Origin: UMGS1975 sp959600905
Lineage (GTDB): Bacteria; Bacillota; Clostridia; Christensenellales; QAND01
Direction of reading: 5' to 3'
Length of the DNA stretch: 51,445 nucleotides
Assembly: GCA_959600905.1 (NCBI GenBank)
Contig: CAUGNO010000011.1
Location: forward strand, 1 to 51,445
In this document: one piece after another, positions 16,601 to 23,837 of the stretch
Numbering within the stretch: position 1 is the stretch's first letter
Layout: each line of letters begins with the position of its first letter
The notes under the pieces: generated by a model
Seen by the model: only the letters and a program-made list of their open reading frames with translations
Told to the model about the DNA's origin: nothing
Databases searched by the model: none
Translations under genes and position numbers: made by a program

Positions 16601-17041
16601 CTGGTCCAAATCGGTGATGGGGTCCGGCGTACCTGGAATGGTGCGCACGCCGGCGCGCGCAGCGATGCGCTTGGCGGCCAGCTTATCGCCCATCTGGGCC
16701 AGGATATGGCTCGGCGGGCCGATGAAGGCGATGCCGTTTTCCTCGCAGGCGCGGGCCAAGTCGGCGTTTTCGCTTAAAAACCCATAGCCGGGATGGATGG
16801 CGTCTACGTCGTGATCCAACGCAATCTGGATGATACGGTCAATATCCAAATACCCAGCCAGCGGCGATTTTCGCATGCCTACCATATAGGCCTCATCCGC
16901 ACGGGTACGATGCAAACTGTTGATATCCTCTTTAGAATATATCGCAACGGTTTTCAGGCCCAGGTCATAACAGGCCCGAAACACACGGATCGCAATCTCT
17001 CCCCGGTTCGCAACTAAAATCTTCTCAAATCTCTTACTCAA
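13622..17041 (-). CDS. pyc: Pyruvate carboxylase
   Basis: 1139 residues from the preferred start. It carboxylates pyruvate to oxaloacetate using biotin, bicarbonate and ATP, feeding the TCA branch and aspartate synthesis. Domain order is classical: biotin carboxylase (ILVANRGEIAIRVFRAC at the N-terminus, ATP-grasp loop KAAAGGGGRGMR), carboxyltransferase (TTMRDAHQSLLATR, DPFCG-free TIM barrel with HLHTHDTSGN), tetramerisation part and a C-terminal biotinyl domain with the target Lys1104 in EAMKMET. The start is TTG (codon at 17039-17041): GAGGAGG lies 8 nt upstream and gives MSKRFEKILVANRGE, whereas an in-frame ATG 27 nt earlier has no ribosome site and would place the SD inside the coding sequence. 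Divergent from cysK. Confidence 0.96.
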   Translation of the reverse strand: MSKRFEKILVANRGEIAIRVFRACYDLGLKTVAIYSKEDINSLHRTRADEAYMVGMRKSPLAGYLDIDRIIQIALDHDVDAIHPGYGFLSENADLARACEENGIAFIGPPSHILAQMGDKLAAKRIAARAGVRTIPGTPDPITDLDQAAKTAAEFGYPVILKAAAGGGGRGMRKIQNEQELRDNFPLVQSEALKAFGNGDIFLEKYIEEPKHIEVQVLGDTHGNIVHLYERDCSVQRRYQKVVEYAPAFTVPQETRNHLYEDALKIAREVGYINAGTIEFLVDKHGEHYFIEMNPRIQVEHTVTEQTTGVDLVQAQILIAEGLPLDDPQLCLTQDNIHQYGYAIQCRVTTEDPRNNFAPDTGKITLYRSGGGNGVRLDAGNAFAGAVISPYYDSLLVKITTTDRTFVGAARKALRSLAEIRVRGVKTNVPFLMNVLKNSTFLAGKCDTFFIDSTPSLFDIEVPEDRASKMLTYIGERILDEDRLPKPQVTVALPPYVKEEIPEGGYKKLLDEKGPKAVAKAVLEEKKLLISDTTMRDAHQSLLATRVRTIDMALASYSTSHILSPAFSLEMWGGATFDVAYRFLHESPWERLDSLRSKIPNILFQMLFRGANAVGYKNYPDNVVRAFVKESAKRGIDVFRIFDSLNWLPGMEVALEEVLNQDKIAEATICYTGDITDPKRDKYPLEYYVKLAKELEHRGAHMLAIKDMSGLLKPFAAKKLVKALKDELTIPVHLHTHDTSGNQIAAYLMAAEAGVDIVDCAVGSLSSFTSQPSINSLCYALKGTERDPGFDLDALDKLSSYWADVRPMYAQFEAGLQSPDTEIYKLEIPGGQYSNFKPQVTALGLGHRFEEVKQMYSTVNQMLGDIVKVTPSSKMVGDLAIFMVQNHLTPETVVSEGMHYNFPDSVVSYFSGMMGQPQGGFPEDLQRVVLKGEKAITCRPGELLEPVDFEAVRQSLPESHRDDASVLSACLYPKVFEEYLAHLEEYGDLSKLETPVFMRGMDPGDLHAVVVENGKVLTIKFVSMGEMNDDGTRNLIFELNGIQRVVAIKVPNAEVVADHQTIMADPTDERHIAASIPGLVSKVLVQVGDTVEVNETLCVIEAMKMETNIVAKKPGRVVTSRVAEGTDVKAGELLFVIEE

Positions 17042-17081
17042 TCCACATACCTCCTCAGGAAGGTTCACAATAACATACTAT

Positions 17082-17110
17082 ATCTTAGCCGATTTCTTGG
17101 TTTTGTGCAA
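17082..17110 (-). promoter_or_regulatory. Probable pyc promoter
   Basis: Minus strand TTGCAC (17105-17110), 17-bp spacer, TAAGAT (17082-17087). Confidence 0.5.
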
Positions 17111-17136
17111 GAATCGGGGCTGGATATGCCCCTTGC

Positions 17137-17165
17137 TTGACGGCACAAAGGGATGGGATTACTAT
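17137..17165 (+). promoter_or_regulatory. cysK promoter
   Basis: TTGACG (17137-17142), 17-bp spacer, TACTAT (17160-17165). No T-box or SAM riboswitch fits in the 23 nt before the start codon. Confidence 0.7.
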
Positions 17166-17188
17166 GAAAAAAGAAGGAGCGAAGCAAA

Positions 17189-18115
17189 ATGAAACAACCG
17201 ACAGCCATTGAATGCATCGGCCATACGCCGCTTATGGCCATTCCCCATTTCTGTGAGCAGGAAGAGGCGCTGGCCAGCGTGCTGGTCAAGCTGGAAAAGA
17301 GCAATCCGTTTGGCAGCGTGAAGGACCGCGCAGCGCTGTATATCATCCGTGAACTGGAAAAAGCAGGGCGCCTTGCCCCCGGCGGGTGCATTGTAGAGCC
17401 CACCAGCGGCAACACAGGCGTGGGCCTGGCTGCCATCGGGGCGTGCCGCGGCTACCGCGTGGTGCTTACCATGCCGGCATCGATGAGCCAAGAGCGTCGC
17501 ATGCTGCTGGCTGCGCTGGGCGCAGAGCTGGTGCTGACGCCGGCCGAAGCGGGCATGCAAGGGGCCATCGATAAGGCGGATGAGCTGGTAAAGGCCATCC
17601 CGGGCGCCGTGCTGGCCGGGCAGTTTGTAAACCCTGCCAACGTAAAAGCGCATTATGAAACAACCGGCCCGGAGCTGTGGCAGCAGACGGACGGGCGCGT
17701 CGACTGCTTTGCAGCGGGCGTGGGTACAGGCGGCACCATCACGGGCACAGGCCGCTATTTGAAAGAGCAGAACCCGCGGGTGCACATTCTGGCCGTAGAG
17801 CCGTCGGATTCGCCGGTGCTGAGCGGCGGGCAGGCAGGGCCGCATCCGCTGCAGGGCATTGGCGCGGGGTTTGTGCCGGAGATCTTAGATGTTTCCCTGC
17901 TCGATGAGATCGCCCAGGTCACGGGAGAGCAGGCCAAGCAGACGGCACGCGCCCTGGCCAAAACGGAGGGCATACTGGCAGGCATTTCCGGCGGCGCGGC
18001 GCTGTACGCGGGGCTGCAATGGGCCAAGCGGCCGGAAAACGAGGGAAAGACCTGCGTGGTGCTGCTGCCGGACGGCGGAGAAAAATACTTTTCCACCGAC
18101 CTGTTTGCGTTGTAA
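17189..18115 (+). CDS. cysK: Cysteine synthase (O-acetylserine sulfhydrylase)
   Basis: 308 residues, the usual length. It makes cysteine from O-acetylserine and sulfide with PLP. Lys45 in NPFGSVKDRAAL is the PLP Schiff-base lysine; PTSGNTGVGLA is the substrate loop and GTGGTITGTGRYL the phosphate-binding loop. The family's ISGGAALYAG end is present. AAGGAG lies about 10 nt before the ATG. It has its own promoter and terminator and is not linked to cysE, which lies 24 kb away behind a T-box. The next operon encodes an ABC importer of the sulfonate/taurine-like family, which may hint at sulfur supply but does not prove it. Confidence 0.94.
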   Translation: MKQPTAIECIGHTPLMAIPHFCEQEEALASVLVKLEKSNPFGSVKDRAALYIIRELEKAGRLAPGGCIVEPTSGNTGVGLAAIGACRGYRVVLTMPASMSQERRMLLAALGAELVLTPAEAGMQGAIDKADELVKAIPGAVLAGQFVNPANVKAHYETTGPELWQQTDGRVDCFAAGVGTGGTITGTGRYLKEQNPRVHILAVEPSDSPVLSGGQAGPHPLQGIGAGFVPEILDVSLLDEIAQVTGEQAKQTARALAKTEGILAGISGGAALYAGLQWAKRPENEGKTCVVLLPDGGEKYFSTDLFAL

Positions 18116-18120
18116 AGCAT

Positions 18121-18148
18121 AGAAAAAGAGGCGAGAGCCTCTTTTTTT
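18121..18148 (+). terminator. Rho-independent terminator of cysK
   Basis: AAAAAGAGGC / GCCTCTTTTT with a GAGA loop. Confidence 0.88.
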
Positions 18149-18169
18149 GTGCTTTATGCGGGAATACGC

Positions 18170-18197
18170 TTGACAATTTGGCAGGGGTTTCTATAAT
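18170..18197 (+). promoter_or_regulatory. Consensus promoter of the crp-ABC operon
   Basis: TTGACA (18170-18175), 16-bp spacer, TATAAT (18192-18197): exact sigma-A hexamers. Confidence 0.88.
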
Positions 18198-18205
18198 TGA
18201 CATGA

Positions 18206-18231
18206 AAAAGTGTATCAAATGAAACACTTTT
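18206..18231 (+). promoter_or_regulatory. 26-bp dyad operator, likely Crp/Fnr-family autoregulatory site
   Basis: Outer arms AAAAGTGT (18206-18213) and ACACTTTT (18224-18231); the inner part continues as GTGTnTCAnnTGAnACAC. Only four of 26 positions break the symmetry. It lies just downstream of the expected start site and just upstream of the regulator's own gene, so repression by that regulator is likely. Confidence 0.6.
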
Positions 18232-18242
18232 GAAAGGGGAGA

Positions 18243-18950
18243 ATGCAACTGATTCATCCTTTGCTGCAAAAATCCTTTTTGGGCCAGGGCGTAGAAACAG
18301 AGGCGCTGGAGGCCTTGCTCAAAGCGCCGGGCGTAGAAACGGTACGCTATGAAAAGGGCGAGGGAATCTACGACCGCACGCATACCAAGCGCAGCCTGGG
18401 GCTGGTGCTTTCCGGAGAAGTGGAGGTAACCAAGCCGCAAGGGCAGGCGGGTACGGTCTTGATGAATGTGCTGGGCCCCGGCCAGTGCTTTGGGGCGGCC
18501 TCGATGTTTCAAGAGTATGGCTTCTATGTGACGGATATCCGTGCCAGAAAGCGCAGCAGCGTCTTGTTTTTGCCGCAGGAAGCGCTGATGCAGCTGTTTG
18601 GGCAGAGCCGGCGCGCCATGGCCAACTACCTATCGTTTTTGACGGGGCGGATCTTTTATCTCAACCGCAGAATCGACGCCTATACCGGCGGCAGCGCCGA
18701 GTGCAGGCTGGCCATGTATCTGCTGGATAACCAGCAGGACGGCGTGCCGCCCAAGGTGACGCTGCCCTTTGGCATGAATAAGCTGGCGGAGCTTTTGGGC
18801 ATCGGGCGCGCCTCGCTGTACCGGGCGATGGAAACGCTGGAGAAAAAAGGCATTGTGGCACGGGAAGGGAAATGCATTGCAATTCTAAAACCAAACGACC
18901 TGCTGCACTATGACGGCGCACAGGGCATAAGGGAGGACGAAACAACATGA
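18243..18950 (+). CDS. Crp/Fnr-family transcriptional regulator
   Basis: 235 residues. The N-terminal cyclic-nucleotide-type beta roll is seen as LGLVLSGEVEVTKPQG and LGPGQCFGAASMF. A long dimer helix (ANYLSFLTGRIFYLNRRI) leads to a C-terminal winged HTH with MNKLAELLGIGRASLYRAMETLEKKGIV. The effector is unknown; no Fnr-type Cys cluster is visible at the N-terminus. It is the first gene of a four-gene operon, its stop overlapping the next start (ATGA at 18947), and it probably controls the importer and itself through the dyad at 18206-18231. The start codon has AAAGGGGA close upstream (short spacing). Confidence 0.88.
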   Translation: MQLIHPLLQKSFLGQGVETEALEALLKAPGVETVRYEKGEGIYDRTHTKRSLGLVLSGEVEVTKPQGQAGTVLMNVLGPGQCFGAASMFQEYGFYVTDIRARKRSSVLFLPQEALMQLFGQSRRAMANYLSFLTGRIFYLNRRIDAYTGGSAECRLAMYLLDNQQDGVPPKVTLPFGMNKLAELLGIGRASLYRAMETLEKKGIVAREGKCIAILKPNDLLHYDGAQGIREDETT

Positions 18951-19909
18951 AACGGACAAAATGGCTGGCAGCGCTGATGGCAGTGGTATTGAGCGCTTCG
19001 CTCTTTACGGGCTGCGGCGCCAAGGAAAAGACAAAAGTAAACGTGGCGGCGCTCAACGGCCCTACCGGTATCGGCATGGTGCAGCTGATGGATAATATGG
19101 ACCAGGGCAAGGCGGACGAGGACTATTCCTTTACGCTGGCCGGCGCGCCGGATGAATTGACGGGCAAAATTACCAGCGGCGAGGTAGACATTGCGGCGCT
19201 ACCCACCAACCTGGCAGCCACGCTGTACCAAAAAACGCAGGGCAAGGTAACGCTGATTGCGCTGAATACCCTGGGCACAATGTATGTGGTGGAAAAGGGG
19301 AATACGGTAAACGGCATCCAGGACCTAAATGGAAAAACCGTGGTAAGCGCCGGGCAGGGCAGCACGCCGCAGTATACGCTGGATTATCTGTTTAAGCAGA
19401 ACAACGTGCAGGCGACGGTGGAATACAAATCCGAGCATGCGGAGGCGGCCTCTGCGCTTTTGAGCGGGCAGAATACGCTGGCAGTGCTGCCGGAGCCGTA
19501 CGTGACCAACGTCATGGCCAAAGATCCCGAGGTGCGCGTGGCTGTAGACCTAAATGAAGCTTGGAAGCAGTCCGCCGGCGGCAGCGAGCTGGTCATGGGC
19601 TGCCTGGTGGTGCGCACGGAATTTTTGCAAGAGCACAAGGACGCCGTGGATACCTTCTTAAAGGAATATAAGGAATCCGTGGACTATGTGAACAACAACG
19701 TGGACCAGGCCGCAGAGCTGGTGGCCAAATACGGGATTTTGCCGAGTGCGGAGGTAGCCAAATCCGCCATTCCGAAATGCAACATTGTGTGCATCACGGG
19801 CGCGGAGATGAAACCGGCCATCGAGGGCTATTTCCAGGTATTGTATGAGGCAAACGCAAAGAGTGTAGGCGGCAATATGCCGGATGATGCATTCTACTAT
19901 GAAAAATAA
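18947..19909 (+). CDS. ABC transporter substrate-binding lipoprotein (NMT1/SsuA-like)
   Basis: 320 residues. A signal peptide ends in the lipobox LFTGC with the lipidated Cys at 23. The mature part is a periplasmic-binding-type fold of the NMT1/TauA/SsuA cluster: LNGPTGIGMVQLMD, EVDIAALPTNLAATLYQ, and DLNGKTVVSAGQGSTPQYTLDYL. It would hold the solute outside the membrane for the permease and ATPase encoded next. Relatives bind sulfonates, taurine, nitrate or thiamine pyrimidine; the ligand here is not readable. Translationally coupled to the crp-like gene. Confidence 0.88.
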   Translation: MKRTKWLAALMAVVLSASLFTGCGAKEKTKVNVAALNGPTGIGMVQLMDNMDQGKADEDYSFTLAGAPDELTGKITSGEVDIAALPTNLAATLYQKTQGKVTLIALNTLGTMYVVEKGNTVNGIQDLNGKTVVSAGQGSTPQYTLDYLFKQNNVQATVEYKSEHAEAASALLSGQNTLAVLPEPYVTNVMAKDPEVRVAVDLNEAWKQSAGGSELVMGCLVVRTEFLQEHKDAVDTFLKEYKESVDYVNNNVDQAAELVAKYGILPSAEVAKSAIPKCNIVCITGAEMKPAIEGYFQVLYEANAKSVGGNMPDDAFYYEK

Positions 19910-20663
19910 ACGCGCTCTGCAAACCCTACTGGCCGTATGCTTTTGGCTGGCGGTATGGCAGATTGCAGCGATGGCGATGCAGCAGGAGTTTCTGCTGGCA
20001 TCGCCTTTGCGCGTTTTGCAGCGTTTGGCGGCGCTTGGCGGTACGGCGGAGTTTTGGCTGGCGGTGGCGGTTTCCATTGGGCGTATCCTGATGGGCTTTG
20101 CGCTGGCCGTCGTGGGGGGCATAATCATCGCGGCGGCTACGGCGCGATGGCACTTGGCGTCGGTGCTGATGCAGCCGCTGCTCAGCACGGTAAAGGCCGT
20201 TCCGGTGGCCAGCTTTATCCTGTTGGCCCTGCTGTGGATGAATACCGGGGCCGTGCCGGTGTTCTGTTCCTTTGTTATGGTGCTGCCGATGGTTTGGAGC
20301 AACGTGGAACAGGGCATCCGCCAGACGGACCAGGCGCTTTTGGAGATGGCGCGCTGCTATCGCTTTTCCAGATGGAAGCTGTTAAAGCTGGTATACATTC
20401 CCTCCGTGCTGCCGTATTTTCAAGCGGCGCTTTCTTCCGGCATCGGCATGGCGTGGAAAAGCGGGGTGGCGGCGGAGGTGCTGTGTGTGCCGGCGGCCGG
20501 CCTGGGCCGCGATTTGTATTACGCCAAAATTTATTTTGAAACGCCGGACCTGTTCGCCGTCACCGTGACGGTGGTGGTGCTGAGCCTGTGTATGGAGCGG
20601 CTGATGATGTGGTGTACGCGCCGGTGGGCGCTGGAGGAGGAGCAAGCGCATGAAGATCGATGA
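19899..20663 (+). CDS. ABC transporter permease (SsuC/TauC type)
   Basis: About 254 residues with six hydrophobic segments and the inner-membrane permease EAA-like loop (LEMARCYRFSRWKLLKLVYIPSVLPYF), which contacts the ATPase. The start at 19899 (MKNKRALQ) overlaps the binding-protein gene by 11 nt and has GGATGA about 11 nt upstream; an ATG at 19884 is also possible and adds five residues. Its end overlaps the ATPase gene by 14 nt, so all three are translationally linked. Confidence 0.9.
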   Translation: MKNKRALQTLLAVCFWLAVWQIAAMAMQQEFLLASPLRVLQRLAALGGTAEFWLAVAVSIGRILMGFALAVVGGIIIAAATARWHLASVLMQPLLSTVKAVPVASFILLALLWMNTGAVPVFCSFVMVLPMVWSNVEQGIRQTDQALLEMARCYRFSRWKLLKLVYIPSVLPYFQAALSSGIGMAWKSGVAAEVLCVPAAGLGRDLYYAKIYFETPDLFAVTVTVVVLSLCMERLMMWCTRRWALEEEQAHEDR

Positions 20664-21240
20664 TATCACAGTATGCTACGGTACGCAGACGGTGCTGTCG
20701 CATTTTTCGCTGTGCCTGCCCCAAAGCGGGGTTGTGGCGCTGATGGGCCCGTCCGGCGTAGGCAAGACGACGCTGCTGCGTGTGATGATGGGGTTGGAAA
20801 AGCCGCAAAGCGGCACGGTGGAAAAACCGGAAACCCCTGCGTATCTGTTTCAGGAGGACCGGCTGCTGCCTTGGCTGACGGCCTTGGGCAATGTGGAGGC
20901 AGTGCTGCCAAAAGGGGAAAAGGCACAAGCGGCGGAAGCGCTGCGGGCTATGGGCCTGCCGGCAGAGGCATTTGCAAAGCGCCCGGAGGCCTTGTCCGGC
21001 GGGATGCGCCGGCGGGTGGCCTTGGCGCGCATGGTATGCTTTGGCGGGGATGTTTGGCTGATGGACGAAGCCTTCAAGGGCCTGGATACGGACAGCAAGC
21101 ATCAGGTGATGGATGCGCTTCTCAGGTATGCCGAGGGGCGGTTGATTGTTATGGTGACCCATGACGAGCAAGACGCACGGTATATGGATGCGCATATCAT
21201 ACGGCTGACCGGGCCGCCGTTGACAATACAGCGGGCATAG
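20650..21240 (+). CDS. ABC transporter ATP-binding protein (SsuB/TauB type)
   Basis: 196 residues, shorter than the usual 240-260 because it ends soon after the H-loop. Walker A GPSGVGKTTLL, Q-loop YLFQEDRLLPW, signature LSGGMRRRVALARM, Walker B VWLMDEAFKGLD and H-loop VMVTHDEQDA are all intact. It drives the importer formed with the two preceding gene products. AGGAGGAGCAAGCG precedes the start. A terminator follows. Confidence 0.93.
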   Translation: MKIDDITVCYGTQTVLSHFSLCLPQSGVVALMGPSGVGKTTLLRVMMGLEKPQSGTVEKPETPAYLFQEDRLLPWLTALGNVEAVLPKGEKAQAAEALRAMGLPAEAFAKRPEALSGGMRRRVALARMVCFGGDVWLMDEAFKGLDTDSKHQVMDALLRYAEGRLIVMVTHDEQDARYMDAHIIRLTGPPLTIQRA

Positions 21241-21241
21241 A

Positions 21242-21275
21242 AAAGGGAGCGCTTTTGAAAAGCAGCTCCCTTTTT
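21242..21275 (+). terminator. Rho-independent terminator of the crp-ABC operon
   Basis: AAAGGGAGC / GCTCCCTTT with an internal CTTTTGAAAAG stem-loop, then T residues. Confidence 0.8.
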
Positions 21276-21366
21276 AAGTATGCAAATTGCAGAAAAGCGC
21301 AATTGTCGATAGATTTGGCAAACTTCCTTGGCGTTGATGTGCGATAGATAGGCGGGGAAAATCGAT

Positions 21367-22857
21367 TTATTCCTCCGCCCAGTTGCGCGCGCGCTCCACG
21401 GCCCGATGCCAGAGATGGATCTGGCGGGCGCGTGCCTGTTCGGAAATCTGCGGCACAAAGGTATCGTCCAGCTCCCAAAACTCGCGTAATTCGTCGGTGC
21501 TTTTCCAGATACCTGCCGCCAAGCCTGCCAAATAGGCGGCGCCCAGCGCTGTGGTTTCCAGCACCTTGGGGCGGATGACGCTTTTATTGAGAAGATCCGC
21601 CTGCGTTTGCATCAAAAAGCCGTTGGCAGACGCGCCGCCGTCTACCCGCAGGGAGGACAGCTCGATGCCGGTTTCTTTCTGCATCACATCGAGTACGTCG
21701 TAGGTTTGCAGGGCGATGGATTCCAGCGTGGCCCTGGCAATGTGCGCCCGGCCGGTGCCGCGCGTAATGCCGAGCAGCGTGCCGCGCGCGTACATATCCC
21801 AATAGGGGGCGCCCAGCCCCGTGAACGCGGGCACCAGCACCACCCCGCCGCTGTCCGGTACGGACAGGGCCAGCGCTTCGGTTTGGGCGGCGCTGTCGAT
21901 CAAATGCAGCTCATCGCGCAGCCATTGCACCGCCGCGCCCGCCACAAAGATGCTGCCTTCCACGACGTACTGAAAGGGCTCCCCTTCTCGGGTAGCGGCC
22001 ATGGTGGTGATAAGCCCCTGTTTGGACAGCAGCGGCGTTTCGCCGGTATTCATCAGCAAAAAGCAGCCGGTGCCATAGGTGTTTTTTGCTTCGCCCGGCG
22101 CAAAGCAGCATTGGCCGAACAGCGCGGACTGCTGATCGCCGGCCACACCGCCGATGGGGATTTCGCTGCCGACAAGATCGCCGTCCGTTACGCCGTAGGC
22201 GGCGCTGGAAGGGAGGATCTGGGGCAGCATTTCCTGCGGGATTCCGAATAGATCCAGCAGCTCCGGGTCCCAGGCATGGGTATGCAGGTTGTACAGCATG
22301 GTCCTCGAGGCGTTGGTATGGTCGGTGGCGTGCGTTTTGCCGCCGGTCAAATTCCATAAAAGCCAGGTATCCACCGTGCCGCATAACAGGCGGCCGTCCT
22401 TGGCCATCTGCCGCGCGTCCGGCACATGATCCAAGATCCATTGCAGCTTGCTGGCGGAAAAATAGGCATCCAGCGGCAATCCGGTCTTTTCCGCGATCAT
22501 CGGCCCCAGGCCATCCTCTTGCAGCCGCTTCATACGATCTGCCGTACGGCGGCACTGCCATACGATGGCGTTGTAGATGGGGCGGCCGGTTTCGCGGTCC
22601 CAGACGATGACGGTTTCGCGCTGGTTGGTAATGCCCAGCACCGAAACATCCTGCGCGCGCATCTGGGCGCTGGCCAGCGCCTGACGCAGCGTGGAAAGCT
22701 GGCTCATAAGGATTTCGCTGGGGTCATGCTCCACCCAGCCCGGCTGGGGGAAAATCTGGGTATAGGTGCGGTTTTGCTGGCTGATGGGGATGCCGTGGGC
22801 ATCGAAAATGACAGTGCGGGAGCTGGTTGTTCCTTGATCTAACGCAACGATCGCCAT
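21367..22857 (-). CDS. glpK: Glycerol kinase
   Basis: 496 residues, standard length. It phosphorylates glycerol to sn-glycerol-3-phosphate with ATP. FGGY-kinase features are clear: N-terminal phosphate loop IVALDQGTTSSRTVIFD, QPGWVEHDP, GITNQRETVIVWDRETG, and the FGGY signature GYGTGCF-like NTYGTGCFLLMNTG and LRVDGGASANGFLMQ. No glpF, glpD or glpO lies beside it. AGCGAGG precedes the ATG. It has its own promoter at 22910-22938. Confidence 0.97.
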   Translation of the reverse strand: MAIVALDQGTTSSRTVIFDAHGIPISQQNRTYTQIFPQPGWVEHDPSEILMSQLSTLRQALASAQMRAQDVSVLGITNQRETVIVWDRETGRPIYNAIVWQCRRTADRMKRLQEDGLGPMIAEKTGLPLDAYFSASKLQWILDHVPDARQMAKDGRLLCGTVDTWLLWNLTGGKTHATDHTNASRTMLYNLHTHAWDPELLDLFGIPQEMLPQILPSSAAYGVTDGDLVGSEIPIGGVAGDQQSALFGQCCFAPGEAKNTYGTGCFLLMNTGETPLLSKQGLITTMAATREGEPFQYVVEGSIFVAGAAVQWLRDELHLIDSAAQTEALALSVPDSGGVVLVPAFTGLGAPYWDMYARGTLLGITRGTGRAHIARATLESIALQTYDVLDVMQKETGIELSSLRVDGGASANGFLMQTQADLLNKSVIRPKVLETTALGAAYLAGLAAGIWKSTDELREFWELDDTFVPQISEQARARQIHLWHRAVERARNWAEE

Positions 22858-22909
22858 TGAATTTGCCTCGCTTTGCTTGAAATTGGCGCCCTTTCAGAGC
22901 TCTGCTTTT

Positions 22910-22938
22910 ATTGTACGACGCTTTGCCTGTGCCGTAAA
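22910..22938 (-). promoter_or_regulatory. glpK promoter
   Basis: Minus strand TTTACG (22933-22938), 17-bp spacer, TACAAT (22910-22915). Confidence 0.7.
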
Positions 22939-23026
22939 CCCAAAAATGTGCCTGGCCGCGCCGGGACACAGAGAAAACGGATAACGGCAGGGAAACAAAC
23001 GAGAGGAAAAGTTAACAGAGTCTCGC

Positions 23027-23055
23027 TTGTATTCGGGAGGGGGTGTTGGTATAAT
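23027..23055 (+). promoter_or_regulatory. Promoter of the ABC-2 type exporter pair
   Basis: TTGTAT (23027-23032), 17-bp spacer, TATAAT (23050-23055) with a TGG extension. Confidence 0.8.
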
Positions 23056-23099
23056 CTAATCCAATTAAAAGGGCCTTGGAAGAGGAAAGGAGTATGGAT

Positions 23100-23837
23100 A
23101 TGATCTCCATCGAACATGTGAGCAAAAGCTATGCCAAAAGCTCTGTAAAGGCGGTAGACGATATCAACCTGCACGTAAAGCGCGGGGAGGTATTTGGCTT
23201 TATCGGCCCCAACGGTGCAGGCAAAACGACGACCATCAAAATGCTGACCGGCATTTTGCAGCCCGATCAAGGGCAGGTCAAAATCAACGGCTATGATATA
23301 CAGTCTCAACCGGTAGAGGCCAAGCGCTGCTTTGGCTATGCCCCGGATTCCCATCAGGTGTACGATCGGCTGACCGGCCTGGAGTATTTGAATTTCATTG
23401 GCGATATGTACGGGATTTCTAAGGAAAAGCGGCAGGCGCAGATTGAAAAGTATTTAACGATGTTTGACTTGACAAAGGCGGCGGGCTCGCAGATCAAAAG
23501 CTATTCCCACGGCATGCGCCAAAAGCTGGCGGTAACGGGGGCGCTGCTGCCCGACCCGCAGCTGTGGATCATGGATGAGCCGATGGTGGGTCTGGACCCC
23601 AAAAGCGCGCACCTGCTAAAACAGGAGATGCGGGCGCACTGCGAGCGGGGCAATACGGTATTTTTCTCCACGCACGTGCTGGAGGTCGCGGAAAAGCTGT
23701 GCGACAGGATCGCCATCATCAACCGCGGCAGGATCATTGCGGTGGGCACGCTGGAGGAGCTGCGAAACGGCAAGGACGAATCGCTGGAAACGCTGTTCTT
23801 AGAGCTGACGGATACGGAAGGGGCGCCGATGGTATGA
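23100..23837 (+). CDS. ABC transporter ATP-binding protein (ABC-2 exporter type)
   Basis: 245 residues from MISIEHVSKSYAKSSVKAVDD. Walker A GPNGAGKTTTIKM, signature SYSHGMRQKLAVTGALL, Walker B LWIMDEPMVGLD and H-loop FFSTHVLEVAEKL are present. The SHGMRQK form and GxL-DPKS continuation are those of CcmA/NatA-type exporters. The start at 23100 is favoured since GGAG lies 7 nt upstream; the ATG at 23094 is too close to it. The stop overlaps the permease start (ATGA, 23834). Confidence 0.92.
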   Translation: MISIEHVSKSYAKSSVKAVDDINLHVKRGEVFGFIGPNGAGKTTTIKMLTGILQPDQGQVKINGYDIQSQPVEAKRCFGYAPDSHQVYDRLTGLEYLNFIGDMYGISKEKRQAQIEKYLTMFDLTKAAGSQIKSYSHGMRQKLAVTGALLPDPQLWIMDEPMVGLDPKSAHLLKQEMRAHCERGNTVFFSTHVLEVAEKLCDRIAIINRGRIIAVGTLEELRNGKDESLETLFLELTDTEGAPMV

